A stretch of 64,000 nt of DNA from Halobellus captivus (lineage in GTDB: Archaea; Halobacteriota; Halobacteria; Halobacteriales; Haloferacaceae). The first letter of the stretch is position 1. Every line of letters begins with the position of its first letter. The DNA lies in NCBI RefSeq assembly GCF_003697845.1, contig NZ_RDQE01000009.1:1-64000 (forward strand), written 5' to 3'. This document shows positions 53,563-62,899 of the stretch, piece after piece. The translations under genes and the position numbers were made by a program. A model generated the notes under the pieces. That model made no database searches and had not been told where the DNA came from. It worked only from the letters and a program-made list of their open reading frames with translations.

Positions 53563-54849
53563 TCACGCTCCGCCGCCGTCCGGACGCTTCGCCGCCGCCC
53601 GCCGCGCCTGGACGGCAAAGAGCGTCGTGGCGAACCCGATGAACCCGGCGGCGAGCAGAAACCCCGTCTCGGTCGTGGTGAAGTCCATCGTCGTGCCGAC
53701 GATCACCGGCCCGACGACCTGTCCGACCTTCCAGGAGATGGAACGAAGCGACATCGCGCTGGCGACGGAGTCGTGTCGCTCCCCCTCGTCGACGAAGAGA
53801 GACATGCTGGCGGGCAGCCGGATCGAGTCGGCTATCCCGAGCAGCGAGTAGGCGGCGAAGAGCGCGAAGAAGGCCCCGCCGAGCGTCTGTGAGTCGCCGA
53901 GATACGAGACGGTGACCGGATCGACGGTTCCCTCGAAGTAGGTCGCCAGCGGGATCGCGGCGGTGCCGACCCCGTACAGCAGGGCGCCGATCGCGACGAA
54001 GGCGTGTCGCCTCCCGTACCGGTCGGTCAGGTCGCCGACGAACCCCTGCGTGACCGCCTTCGTCGCCTTCCCGCCGGCCATGATCCACCCGATCGCGAAC
54101 GCGGAGATGCCGAACGTCGTCCGGGCGTAGATCGGGAGGAAGATGATGACGGCCATCTTGCCGACGCTGAAGGTGAACCGGAAGACGACGAGCGAGCGAA
54201 GCATCGGCAGCGCCAGAAGCGACCGGAACGTCTCGATCCCGTCGACCGCCTCGGCGTCGGTCCTCCCGCCGGGATCGTCCCGGAGGAACCGGTAGACGAG
54301 GAGGAAGCTCACGAGCGTGATCAGAGAGAGGACCGCGTACGTCTCGGTGAACCCGTACGCGTACAGGAGGTAGCCGCCGAGCAGGTCCCCCATGAGCGAG
54401 GACACCGACGCGAACTGGTTGTACGACCCGAGCCAGAGGCCCTGTTCGTCGTCGGGGCTGATCTCGCCGATTATCGTCGCGCCCGTGATCCAGAGAACGC
54501 TCGCGCCGAGGCCCTGGGCCATCCGCACGAGGATCACGTGGACCGGGCTCGAGACGAACGCGAACCCGACGAAGACCCCGACGTTGATCAGGAAGCCGAC
54601 GAGCAGGTAGCGCTTGGCGTTGCCCGTGTCGACCGCCCGGCCGAGCGGGAGGACGACGAGCAGTTGGACGGCCGCGAAGGCGGTGCCGAACAGCCCCTCG
54701 ACGAAGCCGGTGGTGCCGAACAGGTCGGCGTACAGCGCGATCGCGATGAGGATCGTCGAGTACGCCTGGCTCCGCGCGAAGGCGGTCCCCGCGAGGGACG
54801 CGAACTCCGCGTTTCCGAGGAGCCGTACCGAGTTGCCGAAGCGGGCCAC
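53563..54849 (-). CDS. MFS transporter
   Basis: 428 residues, 12 membrane segments ('LIAIALYADLFGTTGFVEG', 'PLGRAVDTGNAKRYLLVGF'), with the classic A-type motif 'GRAVDTGNAKR' in the loop after helix 2 and 'GDLTDRYGRRHAF' after helix 8. GTG 54849 is about 40 bases after a tttaatac TATA-like box. Substrate unknown, likely a drug or metabolite exporter. It converges on nothing; the HD gene upstream reads in the same direction. Confidence 0.9.
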   Translation of the reverse strand: MARFGNSVRLLGNAEFASLAGTAFARSQAYSTILIAIALYADLFGTTGFVEGLFGTAFAAVQLLVVLPLGRAVDTGNAKRYLLVGFLINVGVFVGFAFVSSPVHVILVRMAQGLGASVLWITGATIIGEISPDDEQGLWLGSYNQFASVSSLMGDLLGGYLLYAYGFTETYAVLSLITLVSFLLVYRFLRDDPGGRTDAEAVDGIETFRSLLALPMLRSLVVFRFTFSVGKMAVIIFLPIYARTTFGISAFAIGWIMAGGKATKAVTQGFVGDLTDRYGRRHAFVAIGALLYGVGTAAIPLATYFEGTVDPVTVSYLGDSQTLGGAFFALFAAYSLLGIADSIRLPASMSLFVDEGERHDSVASAMSLRSISWKVGQVVGPVIVGTTMDFTTTETGFLLAAGFIGFATTLFAVQARRAAAKRPDGGGA

Positions 54850-54984
54850 GACTGGATACCGACTCGGCCGAGGTGGTCCACGTATTAAAGAACGAGCGAC
54901 CCGGCGGTCCCTGCTGGGTTCCGTCGCAGCCCCCGATCACGGAGAGGATCCCGGCGACTGTCGCCGATGTACCCGAAAAGGCGA

Positions 54985-55806
54985 CTACAGTTCGATCCGT
55001 TCGACGAGCGAGCCCCCGCCGTTCTCCTTCGTGTTGATCGCGACGATCCGGACCAGGTCCTCGAGTAGCGACCCCTCGACTTTGGCCTGTAGGAGCGAGT
55101 CGACCTGGTAGACGCCGGCGGCGTTGTTCATTCGGATCTCCACCTGGACGGGGACCTCCTCGTCGGGATGGAGGACCACGGACTCGATCGCCTGCGAGGA
55201 GACGGTGTTGATGCCGCGTCCGCCCTTCTCGTAGGGGACCCGGGAACGACCGCGTTCCATGTCGAGACCGTCGGCGATCCGGATGACGCCCGCCTCCCGC
55301 GTCAGCGGCTCCTCCTCGGTGTGGTGACAGAGGATCGCGTGGAGCACCTCGGCCTTCACGCGGACCTGCTCGGGAACGTCGTAGAAGTCGGGAAGGAGTC
55401 GGTCGAGCACGTCCGCGGCCAGCGGGATCGAGTAGTAGGAGTGGTCGTCGCGGTGGACGACGTGGCCGACGTCGTGAAGCGTCGCCGCGAGCACGAGTAT
55501 CACCGGCTCGTCGGCCTCATCGAGGCCCTGCTGGCGGGCCCCGTTGAACTCGACGTTACATGCCTTGAGCAGCTCGTAGAGCTTGAGGGCGCGGTTGCGG
55601 ACGATCTCGACGTGTTTCGTCCCGTGGTCGTTGTACCCCTTCCGGTCGACCGCGTTGACGTTCTGCGCCTCGAGGTACGTCGTGACTTCCGGGTCGTCCT
55701 TGAGTCGATCGAGCATCTCGTTGAGCCGCTCGTCCGGGAACGGGTGCTCGGCGTCGGGGTCGTACTCCTGTCTCTCGACGTGTCCGTCGTCGGCCGCCTT
55801 CGTCAT
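54985..55806 (-). CDS. HD domain phosphohydrolase-like protein
   Basis: 273 residues. HD metal site: 'NDHGTKHVEIVRNRALKL' (first His), 'ILVLAATLHDVGHVVHRDDHS' (HD at about 125), and 'EVLHAILCHH'. 'VIRIADGLDMERGRSRVPYE' adds another Asp. A hydrolytic role on nucleotides or RNA is common in this fold; here it cannot be specified. The C-terminal 70 residues ('VQVEIRMNNAAGVYQVDSLLQAKVE') look like a beta-rich dimerisation part. ATG 55806. Same direction as the MFS gene, 135 bases apart. Confidence 0.88.
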   Translation of the reverse strand: MTKAADDGHVERQEYDPDAEHPFPDERLNEMLDRLKDDPEVTTYLEAQNVNAVDRKGYNDHGTKHVEIVRNRALKLYELLKACNVEFNGARQQGLDEADEPVILVLAATLHDVGHVVHRDDHSYYSIPLAADVLDRLLPDFYDVPEQVRVKAEVLHAILCHHTEEEPLTREAGVIRIADGLDMERGRSRVPYEKGGRGINTVSSQAIESVVLHPDEEVPVQVEIRMNNAAGVYQVDSLLQAKVEGSLLEDLVRIVAINTKENGGGSLVERIEL

Positions 55807-55959
55807 GGGGTGATCCCGACGCGGCGGGGCGACAAAAGGGTGTGGTCCGGTCGGCCTCACGTAGTCGTCAGGGTGCGAGCGGGTCGTCGGAACACGTCCC
55901 GTCCGTCCGTTCCGGTACGACAACCTATACCATCCTCCCGGCGAGAGGACGGTCCATCG

Positions 55960-57225
55960 ATGGGAGCGCGACGAGTCGTCGGTCGCCGCAAGTACGGGTT
56001 GACCCTCGCCGCGAGCGCGAGCTACACCTGTCTCATGTTCGTCTGGTTCTCGTTGCCGGCGTACCTGCCGACGATCATCGACGACGTCGGGTTGACGAAC
56101 ACGCAGGCCGGCGTCCTGGCGGGAGCGATCCCGCTGACGTACATCCCGGTCGCGCTGTTCTCCGGGCTCGCCGTGGATCGGATCGGCCCGGGGAGGATCA
56201 TCGGCGTGGGCGTCCTGGTCTACGGCGGCGGACAGGTCGGGCGGAGCGTCGCGCCCGGGTTCGCCTCCCTCCTGGCGTTCACGCTGGCGATGGGCGTCGG
56301 CGCGACGGCCATCACGTTCGGGCTCCCGAAGCTCGTTTCGGTGTTGTTTCCCCCCGCGCGGACCGGCCGACCGACGGCGCTCTACCTCGTCGCCGCCTCG
56401 GCGGGATCGGCGGGCGTCTTCGCCGTCGGCCGCCCCGTTCTGGGCCCAGCCCTCGGCGGGTGGCGGCCGCTGTTCCTCTGGAGCGGCGTCGTCGCGGTCG
56501 CCTACGGGGCGATCTGGCTCCTCGTCGCGCTCCGAACCGGCATCGACGACGCGGGAGGCGACCGAAACGCCGACGCGGATACCGACGGAAGAGACGGCAA
56601 GAACGGCGACGGGGAGGCGTTCGATCCGGGATCGCTGACCGCGGACCTCCGGTTCGTGCTCACGCACCGCGAGCTCCGGCTGGTCGTCGTGGTCGGGGCG
56701 ATGTACCTGCTGATCAACCACGGGATACAGGGATGGCTCCCGACGCTCCTGGAGTCGCGCGGGCTCCCGGCGGCCCTCGCCGGACGGGCGACGAGCCTGT
56801 TCGTCGTCGCCTACGTCGTCGGCGTCCTCGGGATCCCGGAGCTGGCGGATCGGTTCGAGGTCAAGCGGCCGGCGCTCACCGCGTCCGGCGGCGTGGCCTT
56901 CCTCGGGATCGCGGCGCTGATCGCGGGCGACACCGGAGGTGCGGCGGTCGTCGGCATCGCGGCCGCCGGACTGGGAACCGGCGGGCTCTCCCCGCTCGTT
57001 CGGACGATCCCGCCGGAGCTCGAGGGGATCGGTGCCAGGCTGACGGGGACTGCGGTGGGGTTCATCTTCGCGGTCGGCGAGATCGGCGGGTTCGCCGGGC
57101 CGGTTCTCGTCGGAACGCTGTACGACGCGACCGGGTCGTACGACCCCGGGTTCGGACTGCTCGCGGCCGGTGCCGTCGTGATCGTGGTCACCGGAGGCGC
57201 GCTGACCGCCCTGGACCGTCGGTGA
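55960..57225 (+). CDS. MFS transporter (NarK/CynX-like)
   Basis: 421 residues, 12 membrane helices with a long hydrophilic acidic loop in the middle ('DAGGDRNADADTDGRDG', about 205-225). First helix 'LTLAASASYTCLMFVWFSLPAYLP' and 'GLAVDRIGPGRIIGVGVL' are typical of anion-type MFS (nitrate, cyanate or carboxylate carriers), but specificity is open. ATG 55960. It reads away from the HD gene with a 153-base shared promoter region. Confidence 0.88.
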   Translation: MGARRVVGRRKYGLTLAASASYTCLMFVWFSLPAYLPTIIDDVGLTNTQAGVLAGAIPLTYIPVALFSGLAVDRIGPGRIIGVGVLVYGGGQVGRSVAPGFASLLAFTLAMGVGATAITFGLPKLVSVLFPPARTGRPTALYLVAASAGSAGVFAVGRPVLGPALGGWRPLFLWSGVVAVAYGAIWLLVALRTGIDDAGGDRNADADTDGRDGKNGDGEAFDPGSLTADLRFVLTHRELRLVVVVGAMYLLINHGIQGWLPTLLESRGLPAALAGRATSLFVVAYVVGVLGIPELADRFEVKRPALTASGGVAFLGIAALIAGDTGGAAVVGIAAAGLGTGGLSPLVRTIPPELEGIGARLTGTAVGFIFAVGEIGGFAGPVLVGTLYDATGSYDPGFGLLAAGAVVIVVTGGALTALDRR

Positions 57226-57312
57226 CCGGTCGACGGGGCCCGAGGATGCCGGCGGGCGTCCGGACCCACGCCCCGACCGAGGAGCCGGTCGGAATCGGTT
57301 CACCCCCGTGAC

Positions 57313-59760
57313 TTACTCGGGGTCGACTCGTCGGGGCTCGTCGACGCCGATCGGCCACGCGTTCTTCATTCGCCACACGGAGAGGTCGACCTCGACGCGG
57401 TTCCGGGATCCGACGCAGTCTCCCGATGAATCGGCGTCGGCCCTGCCGACCTCGTTCTCGTCACTGGCGTCGTCAGTGTCCACCGTCCCGCTCGGAACGG
57501 TCGAAAGCGAGATCCCCGTTGCGTCGTGGCGCGTCGGATAGATCCGGGTCGCGAGCGCTCGACGCCCGTTCACGAACAGTTCGAGGACGGAGGCGTCGAC
57601 GAAGACGCGGACGTCGAGGGGGCGCTCCAGGTCGTCGACGCACACGCCGACCGCCGAGTCCCGCGCGTCGCGGTCGAGGCTGCTCTCCGAGCGGTCGACG
57701 ACGGCGCGGTCGCCGCCGATCCGGACCGTCGTCCGCTCCGTGCCGTCGGGTGACTCGCGGACCCGGAGCGCGACGACTCCGTCGCCCGGGTCGAGGCGAG
57801 CGCGGACCTCGAACGCCTCGCCGGTCGCGTCGAGTCGGTGGGGCGTCGACCCCGCGGTCCGCGTCCCGTCGATCAGCCGGGGCCCGCGGAGGCGGTCGAC
57901 CTCGCGGGCGGGTCGCTGTCGGAGTTCGCCGTCGACGACCTCGATCTCGCGCGGAAGGCTCATCGCGCCCGACCAGCCGGCGTCCCACTGGCTCGCGGCC
58001 GACCGTTCCTCGCGGAGCCAGCCGACGGTTATCGTCCGGCCGTCGGGCGTCGAGAGCGACTGCGGCGCGTAGAACGCGCCGGGATCGAGGACTCCCTCGT
58101 CGTCGACGCGGAACCGACCGTCGTCGGCGTCGAACGCCCCGACGAAGTACCGCACGTCCTCGTAGTCGGAGACGTGGAGCAGGTCGGCCTCGGGAAACCG
58201 CAACAGCTCCGGACACTCCCAGACGACGCCGGAGTCCGCCTCCTCGGTCACGAGGGCGGGTCCCTCGTAGGTCCACTCGCGGAGGTCGCGGCTGGTGTAC
58301 AACACCGCCGCGCCGCCGCGGTCCTGGAGCCCCGCGCCGATCAGCTGGTGCCAGCGGTCGTCCTCGTACCACAGGCAGTGGTCCCGGAAGTGCGCCGGCT
58401 CGCCGGGCGTCGACGACAGGTCCAGTTCGGGCGGCGGCGACCGGACGACCGGGTTCGTCTCGGCGGTCTCGAACCCCGTCAGATCGGCGTCGGTCGCGGT
58501 CGCGAGACACGGGCGCTGCCACCCGTCCCGCCCGCCGGTGTAGAGCGCGTGGACCGCGTCGGCGTCGGCCTCGGCGACGGGGACGTCGGTCGCGGTGACG
58601 GCATCGCCGGCATCGCCGGCATCGTCGACGTCGCCGGCGGGGACGACTCGATCCGTCTCGCCGTCCGACCCCTCGACCACGTCCACGGCGACCGCACACC
58701 CGGACCAGCAGCCGTCGCGGTCGGGTCCGCCCGGTTCGGGGGACATCGCCACCGGACGGTCCTCCCAGTGGACGAGGTCCTCGCTGGCGGCGTGGCCCCA
58801 GTGAACCGAGTGGTGATACGGACCGGCGGGGTTGTACTGATAGAAGAGGTGGTAGGTTCCGTCGTGATGGAGCATTCCGTTCGGGTCGTTGAGCCAGTTG
58901 ACCGGCGCGGTGACGTGGTAGGACGGGCGGTCCCGGTCTCCCGAGAGCGCGTCGCGGTAGCGTTCGAACTCGCGACCGCTCTTGGGGCGGCCGGTCGCGA
59001 GCGCGGTGTCGTACTCGTTGGCACCGGCCAGCCACCGGATCACGTCGGCCGCGAAGCGCTCGCGGGTCGCCTCCGTCGTCTCGTCGTCGTGCTGGGCGAA
59101 CTCCATCCCGACGCCGACGCCGATGGCGGTCCCCGATCCGATCCGCCACTGAAGCACGGTCACCTCCCGGGGAACGTCCTCGACGCCGCGGTACGTCGAC
59201 GCCAGCACGTCCGCGCGCTCCGGGAGCACGTCCTCGTACCGGGCGTACGGTGCGGTCGACCCCGCGGGACGGATGTGGTGGCGGAGCCCGTCGAGACCGT
59301 CGACGGCGGGGTGGCCGTCGTACAGCGGGTGCCACAGCGGGCCGACCGGGTCGGTCACCTCCTCGGTCCCCGTCGCGTCCGGCGGAACGGGGTCGATCCC
59401 GAGCGCGCTCACCTGCGCGAGCGCCCGCGCGGAGCAGAAGATCCCGCCGCCGTCGGCGAGGAACGCCCGGATCGGCTCCGCACAGTCGGCGACGGTCGCG
59501 GGGTCGCTCACGGGATCGTACGCGTGCCACCAGAGCGCGTCGAACCGGTCGAGGTCGACGTCGCCGGCGGCGACCGCTGCGAGCGTCACCGTCTCCACCT
59601 CCCCCACCACGTCGCGGGCGAACGCGAGCGCGGCCGACGCCTCGGTCCCTTCCGGCGGCTCCCCGCTCGCCGCTCCGTGTCCCGATTTCCCCGTATCCGC
59701 CCCTCCCCCGTCCGTCGATCCCTCGATGAGGAACCCGAGCCGGGGCTCGATCGCGGTCAT
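57313..59760 (-). CDS. GH32 beta-fructosidase with N-terminal amidotransferase-like domain
   Basis: 815 residues. GH32 part from about 278: nucleophile Asp 292 in 'VNWLNDPNG', Asp 460 in 'HFRDHCLW' (usual RDP is RDH here), acid/base Glu 515 in 'VVWECPELL'; five-bladed propeller followed by the C-terminal beta sandwich (about 640-795). Residues 1-250 form another domain ('ALWWHAYDP', 'FLADGGGIFCSARALAQ', 'VTVLQWRIGSGTAIGVGVGMEFA') resembling ThuA/class I amidotransferase-type folds without an obvious catalytic triad. No signal peptide, so it acts in the cytoplasm on sucrose or fructosides. An acidic insert (365-400) interrupts the propeller. ATG 59760 sits next to a palindrome at 59771-59783. 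Confidence 0.9.
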   Translation of the reverse strand: MTAIEPRLGFLIEGSTDGGGADTGKSGHGAASGEPPEGTEASAALAFARDVVGEVETVTLAAVAAGDVDLDRFDALWWHAYDPVSDPATVADCAEPIRAFLADGGGIFCSARALAQVSALGIDPVPPDATGTEEVTDPVGPLWHPLYDGHPAVDGLDGLRHHIRPAGSTAPYARYEDVLPERADVLASTYRGVEDVPREVTVLQWRIGSGTAIGVGVGMEFAQHDDETTEATRERFAADVIRWLAGANEYDTALATGRPKSGREFERYRDALSGDRDRPSYHVTAPVNWLNDPNGMLHHDGTYHLFYQYNPAGPYHHSVHWGHAASEDLVHWEDRPVAMSPEPGGPDRDGCWSGCAVAVDVVEGSDGETDRVVPAGDVDDAGDAGDAVTATDVPVAEADADAVHALYTGGRDGWQRPCLATATDADLTGFETAETNPVVRSPPPELDLSSTPGEPAHFRDHCLWYEDDRWHQLIGAGLQDRGGAAVLYTSRDLREWTYEGPALVTEEADSGVVWECPELLRFPEADLLHVSDYEDVRYFVGAFDADDGRFRVDDEGVLDPGAFYAPQSLSTPDGRTITVGWLREERSAASQWDAGWSGAMSLPREIEVVDGELRQRPAREVDRLRGPRLIDGTRTAGSTPHRLDATGEAFEVRARLDPGDGVVALRVRESPDGTERTTVRIGGDRAVVDRSESSLDRDARDSAVGVCVDDLERPLDVRVFVDASVLELFVNGRRALATRIYPTRHDATGISLSTVPSGTVDTDDASDENEVGRADADSSGDCVGSRNRVEVDLSVWRMKNAWPIGVDEPRRVDPE

Positions 59761-60163
59761 GACGCAGGATTACCACGCTGGTAGTAAAAACCGTTCTGCC
59801 GACGTCGCACGATCCTCGTCGTCGCCCGCCCCCGTCGACGAACCCGCGGACCCCGGCGGGGCGGCAGATTCCGTCGGAGACAAAACCTATAAGCGGCTCA
59901 TCGATGTACGAGGGAACGTGACTCGAACCGCGTCGCCGCTCGGCTCGCGATCGCCGGCAGCGACGCGGCCCTTCTCGAAGAAACGCGCGTGACGCGTCCA
60001 CAGGCGGGAGTGGCGACCCCGTCCCGGACGACCCCCGACCCGCGCGCGACCGTTCCGCGACGAACGCGTTCGTTCCGATGAACCGTCCGTAACGACGATC
60101 CGCAACGACCCGTCAGCAAACGACCGTCAGCAACGACGCGACCGACGCCACACCACGACACCG
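59761..60163. other. Divergent promoter region between GH32 and dapA
   Basis: 403 bases. On the minus side, an operator-like palindrome and T-rich bases precede the GH32 ATG. On the plus side, a TATA-like cctataag at 59887-59894 is about 270 bases before dapA. A short frame (GTG 59920 to TGA 59994) could be a leader peptide but looks weak. The segment 60085-60140 repeats acgacc-type words. Confidence 0.5.
59771..59783. promoter_or_regulatory. Inverted-repeat operator at the GH32 start
   Basis: taccacgctggta is a perfect 5-base inverted repeat (tacca / tggta) around a 3-base spacer, only 11-23 bases upstream of the GH32 start codon and just downstream of the T/A-rich promoter. Its position favours repression of sugar use; the regulator (TrmB- or IclR-type) is not identified. 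Confidence 0.5.
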
Positions 60164-61141
60164 ATGACGAACACTACGACGACAACGACGCCCTACACGA
60201 CCGATGACGGCACCGACCGAGTACCGACCGACGAACCGTTCGAGGGGGTCTACCCCGCGATGACGACCCCGTTCACCGACGAGAACGGGATCGACCACGA
60301 CCGGCTCGCCGAGAACGCCCGCCACCTCGAGCGGGCGGGCGTCGACGGGGTGGTCCCCGCCGGCTCCACGGGGGAGTCCGCGACGATGACCCACGACGAG
60401 CACATCGAGGTGGTCGAGACCGTTCGCGACGCCGTCGACGACGTGCCCGTGATCGCGGGCACGGGCTCGAACAACACCGCCGAGGCGCTCTCGCTCTCCC
60501 GCCGGGCCGCGGAGGCGGGCGCGGACGGGCTCCTCCTCATCTCGCCGTACTACAACAAGCCGGAGCCCGAGGGCTTCCTCGAACACTACCGGGCGATCGC
60601 CGACGAAGTGGACCTCCCGCAGATCGTCTACAACGTCCCCTCGCGGACGGGGCAGTCGATCCCCGTCGACGTCGCGGTCGAGCTCGCGAGCCATCCCAAC
60701 GTTCAGGGATACAAGGCCGCCTCGGGCGACCTGAACCGGATCAGCGAGATAATCGAGCGGACCCGCGAGGAGGAGTTCTCCGTGCTCTCGGGCGACGACG
60801 GGCTCACGCTCCCGACGCTCTCGGTCGGCGGGACGGGCACGATAAGCGTCGTCGCGAACGTCGAGCCGGAGCGTGCGTGTGCGATGGTCGGCTCGGCGCT
60901 CTCGGGCGACTACGACCGCGCGCGGGAGCTCCACCACGAGCTCGCGCCGCTGGTCCGCGCGCTGTTCGCCGAGACCAACCCGATCCCGGTGACGGAGGCG
61001 ATGCACGTCCGCGGCCGCGGCGGCCCGCACGTCCGGTCGCCGCTCACCCGACTCTCCGAGGAGCGCCGTGAGGACCTCCGGGAGCTGCTCGCGGAGTACG
61101 AGGAGGGGACGCCGACGGCGACGGAGGGAGGGACCGAATGA
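60164..61141 (+). CDS. dapA: 4-hydroxy-tetrahydrodipicolinate synthase
   Basis: Condenses pyruvate with aspartate semialdehyde, first committed lysine/DAP step. 325 residues: 'EGVYPAMTTPFTDENGI', 'VPAGSTGESATMTHDEH', Tyr in 'VYNVPSRTG' and the Schiff-base Lys in 'VQGYKAASGD' are present. The first 25 residues are Thr-rich and poorly conserved. The ATG at 60164 has no closer alternative. The stop overlaps dapB by 4 bases (ATGA), so the two are translated together. Confidence 0.95.
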   Translation: MTNTTTTTTPYTTDDGTDRVPTDEPFEGVYPAMTTPFTDENGIDHDRLAENARHLERAGVDGVVPAGSTGESATMTHDEHIEVVETVRDAVDDVPVIAGTGSNNTAEALSLSRRAAEAGADGLLLISPYYNKPEPEGFLEHYRAIADEVDLPQIVYNVPSRTGQSIPVDVAVELASHPNVQGYKAASGDLNRISEIIERTREEEFSVLSGDDGLTLPTLSVGGTGTISVVANVEPERACAMVGSALSGDYDRARELHHELAPLVRALFAETNPIPVTEAMHVRGRGGPHVRSPLTRLSEERREDLRELLAEYEEGTPTATEGGTE

Positions 61142-61929
61142 CCGACGCCGACCTCCGGATCGCGGTCACGGGTGCGGGCGGCCGAATGGGCCGGGAGGTC
61201 ATCGAGGCCGCGACGGCCCGGGAGGGCGTGACGGTCGCGGTCGCGGTCAACCGCACCGCCACGGACTCGGTCGCGGGCGTCGACGTCGCGGACGCGACAC
61301 GGCTCGCCGACCTGCTCGCCGAAACCGATCCCGACGTGCTCGTCGACTTCACGGGACCGGCGTCGGCCGCCGACTACGCCGAGACCGCCGCGGACGCCGG
61401 CGTGGCGGTCGTCACCGGGACGACCGGTTTCGACTCCGGGGGGACGGCGCGGCTCCGGGCCGCGAGCGAGACCGTCCCCCTGCTGAAGGCGTCGAACTTC
61501 GCCCGGGGGGTCGCCGCGCTCCGCCGGGCGGTCCGCGAGGCGGTCGCGGCCGTCCCGGGATATGACGTGGAGCTGACCGAGACCCATCACCACGGGAAGC
61601 GGGACGCTCCGTCGGGAACGGCGAAGACGCTCCTCGCCGACGTGGAGGGGGTTCGCGAGGACCTCGACCGTCGAGTTCACGGCCGCGAGGACGACGCGCC
61701 CCGCGAGCCCGACGAGATCGGCGTCCACGCGAGACGCGCCGGCGACGTGACCGGCGAACACGAGGTGTTGCTCGCGGGCAACCGCGAGACGCTCGCGCTC
61801 ACGCACCGCGCCGGCGACCGCGGCGTGTTCGCGGAGGGGGCGCTCGACGCCGCGACGTGGCTGGCCGGTCGCGACCCCGGCTGGTACGACTTCGACGACG
61901 TCCTCGGCGGAAAGGGGGACGGAGCGTGA
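61138..61929 (+). CDS. dapB: 4-hydroxy-tetrahydrodipicolinate reductase
   Basis: Reduces the dapA product with NAD(P)H. 263 residues: Rossmann 'RIAVTGAGGRMGREVIEAA', 'VLVDFTGPASAADYAE', catalytic His/Lys 'TETHHHGKRDAPSGTAKTL' and the C-terminal substrate domain ending 'WYDFDDVLGGKGDGA'. ATG overlaps the dapA stop. Between dapB and dapD is a 130-base gap with its own TATA box, so dapD is probably a second transcript start. Confidence 0.96.
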   Translation: MTDADLRIAVTGAGGRMGREVIEAATAREGVTVAVAVNRTATDSVAGVDVADATRLADLLAETDPDVLVDFTGPASAADYAETAADAGVAVVTGTTGFDSGGTARLRAASETVPLLKASNFARGVAALRRAVREAVAAVPGYDVELTETHHHGKRDAPSGTAKTLLADVEGVREDLDRRVHGREDDAPREPDEIGVHARRAGDVTGEHEVLLAGNRETLALTHRAGDRGVFAEGALDAATWLAGRDPGWYDFDDVLGGKGDGA

Positions 61930-62026
61930 TCGGCCGACTGAGGGGCGGACCGAGCATGAGCGACCGACGGGCTCGATCGGGAGCGAGCGAACGAGCGGGT
62001 GAGTCATCCGTGAACACACATCGACG

Positions 62027-62035
62027 AATAAATAC
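62027..62035 (+). promoter_or_regulatory. TATA box of dapD
   Basis: aataaatac at 62027-62035 is 25-33 bases before the ATG at 62060, giving a leaderless transcript. It lies in the gap after dapB and splits the lysine genes into two promoters. Confidence 0.7.
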
Positions 62036-62059
62036 CGTCGGTCGGCATCAGGGGGAACA

Positions 62060-62899
62060 ATGACGCTCGAATCCGACGTGTCCGACCTCTGGCGACGATA
62101 CGAGGGCGGGCTCTCGGCCGCGGAGACGACCGCCGACGACGTGGCGGTCCTCGACGACTTCCTCGCGGCGCTGGAGGCCGGCGAGGTACGCGCCGCCGAG
62201 AAGACCGGCGACGACGTGACGAGTTGGGAGGCGAACGAGTGGGTCAAACGGGGGATCCTGCTCAACTTCGGGCTGCGAGAGACCGAGCCACGCGAGTACG
62301 GCGGCGTGACCTACTACGACGTGTTGCCGCTGCGGAACACCGACGACCTCGCGGAACGCGGCACCCGGAACACCCCGGACGGGACCGTGCTCCGCCGCGG
62401 GGCCTACCTCGGGAGCGACTGTATCCTGATGAGCCCGTCGTTCCTCAACATGGGCGCGTACGTCGGCGACGGGACGCTCGTCGACTCCTGTGACACGGTC
62501 GGCTCCTGCGCGCAGATCGGCGCGGACGTGAAACTCGGCGCGAACACCCTGATCGGCGGCGTGCTGGAGCCGATCGAGGACGCGCCCGTCGTGATCGAGG
62601 ACGGCGTCTCGCTCGGGGCGGGCTGTCGGGTCACGAGCGGGTTCCGCGTCGGCGAGGGCTCGATCGTCGGCGAGAACACGCTCCTCACGCCGCGGATCCC
62701 CGTCTACGACCTCGTCGAGGAGGAAGTGATATACGGCCACCTCCCCGGTGAGCGGCGGGCGTTCACGCGGATGGTGGAATCGTCCGTCGGCGACCACGAC
62801 CTCTTCGAGGGCGGCGCCTACAAGCCCGCGGTCGTCGCCACCCACGTCGAGGAGGAGACGCTCGAGGCGACCCGGCGCGAGGGGGCGCTCCGGGAATGA
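62060..62899 (+). CDS. dapD: Tetrahydrodipicolinate N-succinyltransferase
   Basis: Transfers succinyl from succinyl-CoA to tetrahydrodipicolinate, so lysine is made by the succinylase route. 279 residues with a left-handed beta-helix built of hexapeptide turns ('GRRGAYLGSDCILM'-type; 'NMGAYVGDGTLVDSCDTVGS', 'IGADVKLGANTLIGGVLE'), and N-terminal helical part. Length is typical for DapD. ATG 62060 follows the TATA box by 25 bases. The stop overlaps lysA by 4 bases. Confidence 0.95.
   Translation: MTLESDVSDLWRRYEGGLSAAETTADDVAVLDDFLAALEAGEVRAAEKTGDDVTSWEANEWVKRGILLNFGLRETEPREYGGVTYYDVLPLRNTDDLAERGTRNTPDGTVLRRGAYLGSDCILMSPSFLNMGAYVGDGTLVDSCDTVGSCAQIGADVKLGANTLIGGVLEPIEDAPVVIEDGVSLGAGCRVTSGFRVGEGSIVGENTLLTPRIPVYDLVEEEVIYGHLPGERRAFTRMVESSVGDHDLFEGGAYKPAVVATHVEEETLEATRREGALRE

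Noticed and set aside
59920-59994. Leader peptide upstream of dapA
   Set aside because: Only 24 codons with no Lys-rich regulatory pattern and no ribosome-binding evidence; a lysine riboswitch fold was also not seen.
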